Assembly (NCBI RefSeq): GCF_014642855.1
Contig: NZ_BMJB01000001.1
Coordinates: 2,046,001-2,110,000, forward strand
Direction of reading: 5' to 3'
From: Edaphobacter acidisoli
GTDB taxonomy: Bacteria; Acidobacteriota; Terriglobia; Terriglobales; Acidobacteriaceae
Length of the DNA: 64,000 bases
Shown here: one piece after another, positions 55,445 to 63,326 of the stretch
How positions within the stretch are numbered: position 1 is the stretch's first letter
How the letters are laid out: each line of letters begins with the position of its first letter
Notes under the pieces: model-generated
Told to the model about the DNA's origin: nothing
Databases searched by the model: none
Seen by the model: only the letters and a program-made list of their open reading frames with translations
Program-made: the position numbers and the translations under genes

Positions 55445-55822
55445 TTACACGCTGAACGAGGAGCCGCAGCCGCAGGTGCTCTTCACCGCGGCGTTCTCAA
55501 ACTTGAAGCCAGCAGCTTCGAGCGTCTCGATGTAATCCACCTGGCAGTTCACCAAGTACGCCGCCGAGGTGGCATCGACAAATACCTTCAGGTCGTCGAA
55601 CTTGTAGACCTTGTCCATCATGCCCGCCTGGTTCTCGAACGACATCGAGTACTGGAAGCCGGAACATCCGCCGCCAACCACACCAATGCGCAGACCGGCC
55701 GGAACCGGATTCTGGGTCGCCATGATCTCCTTCACCTTGGCGATAGCCGCCGGGGTCAGGGTGACAGGTGTCGAAGCGGGAGGAGCGGCGACAACCTCGG
55801 GGGTAACAGATGCTGTGGACAT
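55445..55822 (-). CDS. erpA: Iron-sulfur cluster carrier ErpA/IscA type
   Basis: A 125-residue A-type carrier. Three conserved cysteines are seen: one in GGGCSGFQYSM and two in STCGCGSSF. The core runs from VTLTPAAIAKVKEIM. It hands Fe-S clusters to target proteins. The first 18 residues are an Ala/Pro/Thr-rich extension. It lies alone between the terminator and a short gap with a hairpin at 55856-55895. Confidence 0.93.
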   Translation of the reverse strand: MSTASVTPEVVAAPPASTPVTLTPAAIAKVKEIMATQNPVPAGLRIGVVGGGCSGFQYSMSFENQAGMMDKVYKFDDLKVFVDATSAAYLVNCQVDYIETLEAAGFKFENAAVKSTCGCGSSFSV

Positions 55823-55855
55823 GGAAATCTCCTTCGTACCTACTATTTAAGTGTA

Positions 55856-55895
55856 TGCGCCTGCCTACTTGCCTGCAAGCCCTTACGCAGGCGCA
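55856..55895. other. Inverted repeat upstream of erpA
   Basis: A 9-base-pair stem TGCGCCTGC/GCAGGCGCA (55856-55864 with 55887-55895) with a 22-base loop. There is no T run. It may be a regulatory structure or operator, unproven. Confidence 0.45.
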
Positions 55896-56014
55896 CAATG
55901 CTCTCTTATATGGAGATGCGCCACATCCCTGAACGGATTCACCTTGGCCCGGAAACATACCGTTCCTGTTACCATTTGAGCCGCAGGGCCATCCGCAATC
56001 ATCCATAGAGAGCC

Positions 56015-56188
56015 ATGAAGATACTGGAGTTCATCTCGAATGCCTTCATCAACACGATGGGCATTACCAAGCCATCCGCGCGTGGCGCGATGCGGGCTGC
56101 GTGGTTCATCGCCGGCATGCTGCTTCTCGTGCTGATAGCCGTCACTCTGATGGCCGCCCTGGGTCTGCATCTCATCGCCCATCACTAG
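56015..56188 (+). CDS. Small one-helix membrane protein
   Basis: A 57-residue ORF. It starts MKILEFISNAFINTMGITKP and has one membrane helix (AWFIAGMLLLVLIAVTLMAA) before a His-containing end. A purine-rich GAGAG precedes the ATG. It is too short for family assignment, but codon use is that of coding sequence and it lies in a run of small membrane-protein genes on the plus strand. Confidence 0.5.
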   Translation: MKILEFISNAFINTMGITKPSARGAMRAAWFIAGMLLLVLIAVTLMAALGLHLIAHH

Positions 56189-56351
56189 TACTACACCGTG
56201 CCAAGAAAATCGCTGGTTCATTTTCGCTGCACAGGCGTATGATGGCGGCGGACGCGCCACGGCGCCAACCCGGGCTCTCTCCTGCCGGGCACGCTTTCAG
56301 GCGTTGCCAACCATGTCGGCCCTGTCAATAAGGGGCGGAGGGACCTGAATT

Positions 56352-56633
56352 ATGATGAGTTCGATTCTCACATTGCTCGTGATCTGGGCGATCATCGTCG
56401 CATGCTTCCTGGCGCTGTTGGCCTATAAGGCACAACTCCAGCGCTACGAAGAAGATCAGCTCTTTCTCAACGATGAGGTCGAGTCCACCGAGCACCAGGA
56501 GCAGAACGAGATCGTACGCAAGGTCAATAAGATCGCTCCATTTGTCAAAGTCTTTGGCATCGCAGCAGCGGTGATGACCGTCTGTATCGTCGGCATCTAC
56601 ACCTACGACGCCTGGCAGCACCTTACCCATTAA
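56352..56633 (+). CDS. Small two-helix membrane protein
   Basis: A 93-residue protein: a first membrane helix (LTLLVIWAIIVACFLALLAY), an acidic, Gln-rich middle (RYEEDQLFLNDEVESTEHQEQN), a short basic part, and a second helix (VFGIAAAVMTVCIVGIYTY). No family recognised. A GGAGGGA precedes the ATG. The layout resembles stress-related inner-membrane proteins. The terminator at 56658 closes it. Confidence 0.75.
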   Translation: MMSSILTLLVIWAIIVACFLALLAYKAQLQRYEEDQLFLNDEVESTEHQEQNEIVRKVNKIAPFVKVFGIAAAVMTVCIVGIYTYDAWQHLTH

Positions 56634-56657
56634 GTAAAGACATTTCGCCCTGGAACA

Positions 56658-56705
56658 CGAACAGCCAACCCGCCCTGATGCGGCCCTGGCTGTTCGCTTT
56701 TAAGC
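56658..56705. terminator. Intrinsic terminator after the small membrane protein
   Basis: A perfect 10-base-pair stem CGAACAGCCA/TGGCTGTTCG (56658-56667 with 56687-56696), then CTTTTAAG. It is also close to the minus-strand regulator gene end at 56727. Confidence 0.8.
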
Positions 56706-56726
56706 ACCTCGACGTACGCAATAAAG

Positions 56727-57038
56727 CTACAACGCCGCTCCGTCATTCCCCATCCCAAGCAGTTGCTTCAGCGCCTGCACATATTCAGCCAGCGCCTCGC
56801 GTCCGCCTTCGGTCAGACGATATTGCGTCTGTGGCTTGCGCAGCACAAACTTCTTCTCAACGGCCACATATCCGGCTCCCTCCAGCGTAGCCAGTTGCGC
56901 GCCCAGATTGCCGTCCGTCGCCCCTGTCTTCGCGCGAAGCCAGGTAAACTCGGCTCCCTCCACTCCACTCAGCAGCGAGAGCACGGCCAGGCGCAGTCTG
57001 CCGTGGATCACAGGATTGAGTTCAGGCAGATCAGGCAT
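56727..57038 (-). CDS. Winged-helix transcriptional regulator (HTH_34/PadR-like)
   Basis: A 103-residue DNA-binding protein. A winged helix is clear: RLRLAVLSLLSGVEGAEFTWL, RAKTGATDGNLGAQLATLEGAGYV (recognition helix) and the wing KKFVLRKPQTQYRLTEGGREAL. It overlaps the membrane-protein gene at 57031 by 8 bases, so the pair is one unit. The membrane partner may be the sensing part or the regulated product. The palindrome at 57682 upstream of the pair is a likely operator. Confidence 0.88.
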   Translation of the reverse strand: MPDLPELNPVIHGRLRLAVLSLLSGVEGAEFTWLRAKTGATDGNLGAQLATLEGAGYVAVEKKFVLRKPQTQYRLTEGGREALAEYVQALKQLLGMGNDGAAL

Positions 57039-57627
57039 GGCTCAGACCATTCCGCTTCCGCGCCTCGGCAACCATCGCATAAACGCCAAACACAATCTGG
57101 CAGAAAAAAATCGCGGCGATAAATACAATCCCGCACTGCTCTTCCGAGCCAAAGCATGCAGCCACTGCAGCCGCCCACCATACAACCGCACAGGCAATCT
57201 GAGGCTTCCAGTGCAAGACCATCCCCGACGCGCCATTCGCCAATCCAAGCATCGCCGCTGCCATCGCCACAGAGACATGCTGGTCCACCAGCCGTCCGGT
57301 GACGCCAAGCGTCGTAAAAAGCACAGCCATCGAGACGGACAGGCCAATCCAGATCGAGCCAATCGCGCGCCCAAGTATCGTCACCGGACGATGACGTACC
57401 CTCAATGACGCACCAACGCCCGTGACAACCAGCCCAACAGCCACGCAGACCAGCCATGGCCAGCCGTTGTTAATCTTCGCCGACCATCCGATGGCGGCAA
57501 TGTAGACGACACCCCACAGGACAAACGCCCATCCCCAGCGCTCCGTCGTCCTGCGCCCTTCGGCGATCATGCTCTCGATCAAACCGAGTCTCTCGCGTAG
57601 CTCCGAATCAGCAGCATGGCTTTGCAT
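57031..57627 (-). CDS. Multi-helix membrane protein co-transcribed with a winged-helix regulator
   Basis: A 198-residue protein with five or six membrane helices (WGWAFVLWGVVYIAAIGW, WPWLVCVAVGLVVTGVG, IGLSVSMAVLFTTLGVTG and others). No family recognised. A strong AAGGAGGA lies before the ATG at 57627. The pairing of a small winged-helix protein with such a membrane protein is common in acidobacterial genomes; the role is unknown. Confidence 0.8.
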   Translation of the reverse strand: MQSHAADSELRERLGLIESMIAEGRRTTERWGWAFVLWGVVYIAAIGWSAKINNGWPWLVCVAVGLVVTGVGASLRVRHRPVTILGRAIGSIWIGLSVSMAVLFTTLGVTGRLVDQHVSVAMAAAMLGLANGASGMVLHWKPQIACAVVWWAAAVAACFGSEEQCGIVFIAAIFFCQIVFGVYAMVAEARKRNGLSHA

Positions 57628-57681
57628 CGCGTTCCTCCTTATATGTGCCGTAAATGGCAGAGCTAAATTCGATGACAGAGT

Positions 57682-57698
57682 ACTCTATATTTTAGAGT
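57682..57698. promoter_or_regulatory. Palindrome upstream of the regulator pair
   Basis: ACTCTATATTTTAGAGT, with half-sites ACTCTA/TAGAGT. It lies about 55 bases before the start codon and overlaps an AT-rich stretch that could be a -10, which fits autorepression by the winged-helix protein. Confidence 0.55.
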
Positions 57699-57790
57699 TA
57701 AGTCAAGCACAATAAATTCCAGGCGGCTCACTTCATGAATTATGTCGCTAATAATAAATGGCTTAGGCCAACAATTCATATCCAAGACAA

Positions 57791-57852
57791 AGCCCTCCGC
57801 CGCTTCGATCCTGTGAGTCAATCACTCATCAGGGCCGAAGCAGCGAAGGGCT
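57791..57852 (-). terminator. Terminator of the 6-phosphogluconate dehydrogenase gene
   Basis: A 17-base stem (57791-57807 with 57836-57852) with 15 pairs and two mismatches, then TTTGTCTT on the minus strand, a weak T tail. Confidence 0.65.
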
Positions 57853-57887
57853 GAAAGTACCCGGAAGCTGAGCCTCCGTCACCATTG

Positions 57888-59348
57888 CTAAGCGTTGTAG
57901 GTGGACGAAGAGACGCGTCCTCCGCGTCCGGTCCAGTTGGTGTGGAAGAACTCGCCGCGGGGCTTATCGACACGCTCATAGGTGTGCGCGCCGAAGAAGT
58001 CACGCTGCGCCTGCAACAGGTTCGCCGGCAGACGGTCCGTGCGGTAGCCATCGTAGAACGCCAGCGCCGTCGAAAACGCAGGCGTGGGCACGCCAATCTC
58101 GACCGCATGAACCAGCGCCTTGCGCCACGACTGGTGATACTTGTTCAGCGCGCCCGAGAAGAAGCTGTCCAGCAGCAAGTTCGAGAGCTGCGGATTCTTG
58201 TCATAAGCAGCCTTAATATTGCCCAGGAACACGCTGCGAATAATGCAGCCGCCGCGCCACATCAGCGCGATACCGCCCATGTTCAGGTTCCAGCCCATCT
58301 CCTTTTCAGCGGCGCGCAGCAGCATGTAGCCCTGAGCATAGCTGATGACCTTCGAGCAATACAGCGCGCGCCGAACGTCTTCGATGAACTCCTTCTTGTC
58401 CGCAACCGTCTTCGTCTTCGCCGGCCCTTCGAGCACCTTCGAAGCCGCAACGCGCTCGTCCTTCAGCGCCGACAGGCAGCGCGCAAAGACGCTCTCGCCG
58501 ATCAGCGTCACCGGCTGGCCCAGGTCAAGCGCCGAGATCGCCGTCCACTTGCCCGTTCCCTTCTGCCCGGCCGTATCGAGAATCTTGTCAACGAGCGGCT
58601 TGCCATCCTCATCCTTCTTGGCAAAGATCTCCGCCGTAATCTCGATCAGGAAGCTGTCCAGCTCGCCCTTGTTCCACTCGGCAAAGATGCCCGCCAGTTC
58701 ATCGGCACCCAGCCCCAGGCCGTCCTTCAGCAACTGATAAGCCTCGCCGATCAGCTGCATATCGCCGTACTCAATGCCGTTGTGGACCATCTTCACGTAG
58801 TGGCCCGCACCATCCTCGCCCACCCAGTCGCAGCAAGGAGTGCCATCTTCCACCTTCGCAGCAATGGCCTGGAAGATCTCCTTCACGTGCGGCCATGCAG
58901 CCTTGTTGCCGCCAGGCATGATTGACGGGCCGAAGCGCGCGCCCTCTTCGCCACCCGAAACGCCAGTGCCGACGAACAGAATGCCCTTCTCAGCCAAAGC
59001 CTTCGTGCGACGATTCGTATCGGTGTACAGCGAGTTGCCGCCGTCAATCAAGATGTCGCCCTTTTCCAGATACGGCAGCACATGCTCGATCGTCTGATCG
59101 ACAACGTCTCCTGCCTTCACCATCAGCATGACGCGTCGTGGCGTCTTCAGCGAGGCGCACAGCTCCTGGGCCGAGTGCGTTCCCACCACCTTGGTTCCCT
59201 TGGCCTCGTTATTAATAAAGTCGTCCACCTTCGAGGTGGTCCTGTTGTAGACGGCCACCTTGTATCCGTGGTCGTTCATGTTCAAGACCAGGTTCTGGCC
59301 CATCACGGCCAGCCCGATCAATCCAATATCGCAAGTCGCCTCAGCCAT
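57888..59348 (-). CDS. gnd: 6-phosphogluconate dehydrogenase, decarboxylating
   Basis: A 486-residue enzyme that oxidises 6-phosphogluconate to ribulose 5-phosphate with NADP+ and CO2 release in the oxidative pentose phosphate pathway. The NADP fold begins IGLIGLAVMGQNLVLNM; VSGGEEGARFGPSIMPGG is the family signature, and the active-site Lys is in HYVKMVHNGIEYGDM. A GGAGAAGAG site precedes the ATG. It is transcribed alone and is full length. Confidence 0.98.
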   Translation of the reverse strand: MAEATCDIGLIGLAVMGQNLVLNMNDHGYKVAVYNRTTSKVDDFINNEAKGTKVVGTHSAQELCASLKTPRRVMLMVKAGDVVDQTIEHVLPYLEKGDILIDGGNSLYTDTNRRTKALAEKGILFVGTGVSGGEEGARFGPSIMPGGNKAAWPHVKEIFQAIAAKVEDGTPCCDWVGEDGAGHYVKMVHNGIEYGDMQLIGEAYQLLKDGLGLGADELAGIFAEWNKGELDSFLIEITAEIFAKKDEDGKPLVDKILDTAGQKGTGKWTAISALDLGQPVTLIGESVFARCLSALKDERVAASKVLEGPAKTKTVADKKEFIEDVRRALYCSKVISYAQGYMLLRAAEKEMGWNLNMGGIALMWRGGCIIRSVFLGNIKAAYDKNPQLSNLLLDSFFSGALNKYHQSWRKALVHAVEIGVPTPAFSTALAFYDGYRTDRLPANLLQAQRDFFGAHTYERVDKPRGEFFHTNWTGRGGRVSSSTYNA

Positions 59349-59599
59349 CTCTTCTCCAAATCAAAGCGGACCCACCAGGGGCCTCGCATCAGTCTTTATT
59401 TTGTCCAGTGATCGTAGCCGGGGAATTGGTCCAGCCACAAATGACTCCCTCTATCATAGCCAATAAAACGCGGTACAAACGCTCCACCGCAGAACATCCG
59501 CAGTTCATCCATGGACGCTTGCAGTGGAAATTGTTTTTTCTCTAAACAAATTCACGGATTGTCAGTAAAATGGGCCAACCCACAGCAATAGGAGAACCG

Positions 59600-60793
59600 A
59601 TGAAGCAGACGACCCGACGCGAAGCCCTCAAAATGTGCGCCACTCTTCCCTTTGCCGCCAGATTCGCTAGCGCGAGTTCCCTCCTGCCGTCGAGCCAGGC
59701 CTCAGACGCCTCTGCAGCAAACCCCACGCAAGACTGGTCCGAAGCCCTCATCACTTCAACCATGCACCGCACACCAGATCCCGCCAACCTCGGCACCTGG
59801 GGCTACGCCATCGCGCTCTATCTCTACGGCCAATATCTCTTCTACAAACGCACCGGCGACAAGAAGCATCTCGACTACATCCAGGGCTGGATCGACAGCC
59901 ACGTCAACGATGCCGGCGAGATCGACCGCAAGATCACCGCACTCGACTACATGCTCCCCGGCAACCTCCTCATCGTGCTCCACCAAGAAACCGGCAAGCA
60001 AAAGTACAAGACCGCAGCCGACACCATCCGTCACACCTTCGACAACTACCCGCGCACCACCGATGGCGGCTTCTGGCACGCCTACTCGCGCCAGCACCAG
60101 CTCTGGCTCGACGGCATGTACATGTCGATGCCCTTCCTCGTCCGCTACGGCCAGGCATTCAACGACAAAAAGTACGCCTGCGACGAAGCCGTCAAACAGC
60201 TCCTCATCTACGCGAAGCACCTCAACGACCCCGCCAGCGGCCTGCTCTACCACGCATACGACGAGTCCGGACAGCAACCATGGGCGCAGCCCGCCACGCA
60301 CCACTCGTCCTTCTTCTGGTGCCGCGCCATCGGCTGGTACGGCATGGCGCTCATCGAAGTGCTCGAGGTTCTGCCGCACCATCACGCCCAGCGCGGAGAC
60401 CTCATCAAACTCGTCCAGCAGCTCGCCGCAGCCTACGAGAAATACCAGGACCCCGCCACCGGCCGATGGTACGAAGTCGTCGACAAAGCCACCACGCCCG
60501 GCAACTGGCTCGAGACCTCAAGCTCGTCGATGTACACCTACACCCTCTCGCGCGCCATCGAGCGCGGCTACATCCACAAGCGCTACGCCAGCGTGATGAA
60601 CAAAGGCTACAAAGGCGTGCTCACGCAGCTCTCACGCGACAGCGATGGCTCGACGCATCTGCATAACATCTGCGGCGGCACCAACGTCGGCGATCTCCAG
60701 TTCTACCTCGACCGCCCGCGCAACACCGACGACTTCCACGGCCTCGGCGCCTTCCTCATCATGAACGAGCAACTACGCAAACATCAGGCGTAG
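59600..60793 (+). CDS. GH105 unsaturated rhamnogalacturonyl hydrolase-like enzyme (secreted)
   Basis: About 397 residues from the ATG at 59600, with AGGAGAA upstream; a longer frame begins at 59570. The N-terminus is a twin-arginine signal (TTRREALKMCATLPFAARF). The alpha/alpha-barrel has the GH105 pattern: LDYMLPGNLLIVLHQETGK, GGFWHAYSRQHQLWLDGMYMSMPFL (active-site Asp in the LDG segment), and AIGWYGMALIEVL. It hydrates and removes the unsaturated galacturonyl group left by rhamnogalacturonan lyases. It would act after the CE12 esterase at 21351. It is convergent with the GH27 gene. Confidence 0.92.
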   Translation: MKQTTRREALKMCATLPFAARFASASSLLPSSQASDASAANPTQDWSEALITSTMHRTPDPANLGTWGYAIALYLYGQYLFYKRTGDKKHLDYIQGWIDSHVNDAGEIDRKITALDYMLPGNLLIVLHQETGKQKYKTAADTIRHTFDNYPRTTDGGFWHAYSRQHQLWLDGMYMSMPFLVRYGQAFNDKKYACDEAVKQLLIYAKHLNDPASGLLYHAYDESGQQPWAQPATHHSSFFWCRAIGWYGMALIEVLEVLPHHHAQRGDLIKLVQQLAAAYEKYQDPATGRWYEVVDKATTPGNWLETSSSSMYTYTLSRAIERGYIHKRYASVMNKGYKGVLTQLSRDSDGSTHLHNICGGTNVGDLQFYLDRPRNTDDFHGLGAFLIMNEQLRKHQA

Positions 60794-60811
60794 TACAGAG
60801 CCGCCAACAGC

Positions 60812-60852
60812 AGAAGGCCCGCTGGAATCTCCCAGCGGGCCTTCTATTTTGT
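60812..60852. terminator. Bidirectional terminator between GH105 and GH27
   Basis: A perfect 14-base-pair stem (60812-60825 with 60832-60845), then ATTTTGTGTT on the plus strand. It suits both convergent genes. Confidence 0.9.
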
Positions 60853-60863
60853 GTTGAACGAGC

Positions 60864-62051
60864 TTACTTCCACACGCGCAACATCACCACACCATGCGCA
60901 GGAATCGTGACGCTGTAAGGTCCCTTGATGCTGCCCAGGTCCTTATGCAGCCACAGGTCGCGCGCCTTCACCGAGCCAGAGAACCCCAGCTTGTGAAAGT
61001 CCACCTCGGTCGTCGCCGTTGACGTGCCACGATTGAAGATCCCCACAGCCTCCGCGCCGCCTTCGAGCGGTCGCGCCCACATCTCCGTCAAGCCATCCGC
61101 GGACACGCGATCGCCCTGCTTGCCTAGCTTGTCCTGATCGACAGCAATCACATCGTGGTTGGTCAGAATCGCCAGCGTCTCCGGCGTCATCGTCGTCAGA
61201 TCGTTGCCCGCCAGCAGAGGCGCAGCAAGAATTGCCCACAGGCTCATGTGGGTCTTGTATTCATCGGTGGTCATGCCGCCATTGCCCACCTCCAGCATGT
61301 CCGGATCGTTCCAATGTCCCGGCCCGGCATAAGGCGCAAGCCCAAGCTGCTGATTGAATCCTATGTCGGCCATACGCGCATAGGTGTCGTTGATATCACC
61401 CGTCGTGCGCCACAGATTGCCGCCCACGCTCGGCCCCCACTTCCACACATCGTCCACGCCATACTGGCAGAGGCTATAAACAATCGGCCGCCCCGTGCTG
61501 CGCAGCGCATCCCGCATCTTCACGTACGCATCCACCATGATCTTGTGCGCCGCCTCATGCGAGCCAGCCGCCTTCATCTGCACTCCAAGCCCGCACAGAT
61601 CGTACTTCAGATAATCGATGCCCCACGCCGCATACGTCTTCGCATCCTGCTCCTCATAGCCCAGGCTGCCTTCAAACCCCGCACACGTCTTCGCACCCGG
61701 CGAAGAATAGATACCCAGCTTCAATCCTTTGCTGTGCACATAATCCGCAAGCGCCTTCATGTCGGGAAATTTGCTGTTCGTCAGGATGTTCCCCTGCGCA
61801 TCCCGGCCACCTTCCCAGGTGTCGTCGATGTTGATGTAGATGTAGCCCGCATCGCGCATCCCACTCGACACCATCGCATCGGCCTGCTGGCGGATAATCG
61901 CATCGGTCACATTGCGGTGGAAGTGGTTCCAGCTATTCCACCCCATCGGCGGAGTCATTGCGATACCGGAGCTTTGCCCGCGCAGCGGAGTTGAAATCAA
62001 CGCGAACGCAGCAAGCGCAGCGAACAGAGCACATCGACGAAACAAATTCAT
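60864..62051 (-). CDS. Secreted GH27 alpha-galactosidase-like glycosidase (copy 2)
   Basis: A 395-residue enzyme with signal peptide (FAALAAFALISTPLRGQ). The GH27 barrel begins MTPPMGWNSWNHFHRNV; the nucleophile Asp is in YLKYDLCG and the acid/base Asp in RTTGDINDTY; GPGHWNDPDMLEVGNGGM is conserved. It is a paralog of the gene at 8389 and shares all these blocks and the DAMVSSGM(K/R)DAGY stretch. It removes alpha-galactose or arabinopyranose from side chains and is here in a carbohydrate-use block. Confidence 0.94.
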   Translation of the reverse strand: MNLFRRCALFAALAAFALISTPLRGQSSGIAMTPPMGWNSWNHFHRNVTDAIIRQQADAMVSSGMRDAGYIYINIDDTWEGGRDAQGNILTNSKFPDMKALADYVHSKGLKLGIYSSPGAKTCAGFEGSLGYEEQDAKTYAAWGIDYLKYDLCGLGVQMKAAGSHEAAHKIMVDAYVKMRDALRSTGRPIVYSLCQYGVDDVWKWGPSVGGNLWRTTGDINDTYARMADIGFNQQLGLAPYAGPGHWNDPDMLEVGNGGMTTDEYKTHMSLWAILAAPLLAGNDLTTMTPETLAILTNHDVIAVDQDKLGKQGDRVSADGLTEMWARPLEGGAEAVGIFNRGTSTATTEVDFHKLGFSGSVKARDLWLHKDLGSIKGPYSVTIPAHGVVMLRVWK

Positions 62052-62140
62052 GAAGAACGATCTCCTGAGCGAATCTAAGAATAAGTCACGAATAAAAGTA
62101 CACGGTTACATCCAAGAAAATCCAGCATAAAATCGCAACC

Positions 62141-63211
62141 CTAAGCAGGCGGCAATCCACCCAGATACATATAGCCTTTATCCTTGCACTCGCTCAGCAG
62201 CTTCGTAATCACCGGATCAGGAAACCTGCGATTAAACGACTCCGCCCACCCAATCCGCTCGTTGGAAGGAGAACCCATCTCCTGCTTGACCCCCGTCGCC
62301 TTCTCAAACAACGTCGGATCAACCATCCCCGCCATCGACACGCGCACCAGATGCTTCAACGCACCACCATTCACCGCATACAGGTCCACACCATTCGACA
62401 TCCCGAGCTCAGCCATCAGCACCAGCGGACCCGCAGCATAGAGGTGATAGTGCAGTGCACGCATGGCGCGGTGCATCTCGTTCGGCAGCGTACCATCCGG
62501 CTGAATGGCCGCAATCCCCTGCTTCGCCGCACTCATCGCCCAGTCGAAGTCCTTACGATCATTCGTCGCGATTCCCACCGCCGCCAGCTCCACCCCGGCC
62601 CAGTAATAGTGGTTGTTCTGCGCTGCGGCATCCTTCGCCTCTTTCGCGTCGTAATAGTCCTTCGTCTGCTGCGACACCTTCTTCAGCCACGGCAAAATCA
62701 CCGCTGCCTGCTCCGGCGAAATCACGCCCGACTCCCGTACCTTCAGATACGCAATCGCCTCTCCACCCAGCACCCATCCCTGCACGTAGTACGCCTGGTT
62801 CGACGACATCTTCCCCGTCAACGCCCGCCCGCGCGCATTCGCTTCCATGTGTGCAATCACACATCGAGCCGCCGCCAGCGAGCCCGTCGTCCGATAAGCA
62901 TCCGCCGCCGCGACCACCTCATCGCCATCGCGCTTCTCTGGCGCCGAACTCTCGTGGTACGCCTTCATCATCGCCGGATCGACAATCGAATGCGTCGGAT
63001 CATCCGTCCTATAAAACCCATTCGTCACAAAATCAACCGGCAGGTGCTCCACTGCAGGGCAGTCATAGGAAGCACTCGTGGCCTTCACCGCAACGCCATC
63101 CCACGGCGACCGCAACGCCGCAGCGTTCGCATAACAAGGCATCGAAGCCAGCAAAACCGCACCAATCGTTCCCGCACCACGCTTCAACTGCTGCACAACA
63201 AATCTACGCAT
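62141..63211 (-). CDS. Secreted alginate lyase-like polysaccharide lyase (PL5 type)
   Basis: A 356-residue protein with a signal peptide (GTIGAVLLASMPCYANAA). The alpha-toroid of AlgL-type lyases is seen: ASYDCPAVEHLPVDFVTNGFYRTDDPTHS at the start (split by short loops), then the catalytic AQNNHYYWAGVELAAVG (Asn-His), and MHRAMRALHYHLYAAGPL with the Arg and Tyr of the active site. PL5 lyases cut polymannuronate by beta-elimination. Whether the substrate here is alginate or another uronide is open. It is the middle gene of a minus-strand sugar block. Confidence 0.85.
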   Translation of the reverse strand: MRRFVVQQLKRGAGTIGAVLLASMPCYANAAALRSPWDGVAVKATSASYDCPAVEHLPVDFVTNGFYRTDDPTHSIVDPAMMKAYHESSAPEKRDGDEVVAAADAYRTTGSLAAARCVIAHMEANARGRALTGKMSSNQAYYVQGWVLGGEAIAYLKVRESGVISPEQAAVILPWLKKVSQQTKDYYDAKEAKDAAAQNNHYYWAGVELAAVGIATNDRKDFDWAMSAAKQGIAAIQPDGTLPNEMHRAMRALHYHLYAAGPLVLMAELGMSNGVDLYAVNGGALKHLVRVSMAGMVDPTLFEKATGVKQEMGSPSNERIGWAESFNRRFPDPVITKLLSECKDKGYMYLGGLPPA

Positions 63212-63326
63212 CCTACCCTCGTGCCAGCCATTCTAACTACAATTCCCGATTAAGTTCACGCTTCGTATGAAAATGCCGCCGGATGGCGCCGTGCGCACGC
63301 CGGCGTTCCGCCAGTACACGCAGACT

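Noticed and set aside
55898..56006. A 36-codon ORF between erpA and the small membrane protein.
   Set aside because: Too short, no hydrophobic or conserved pattern, weak start context.
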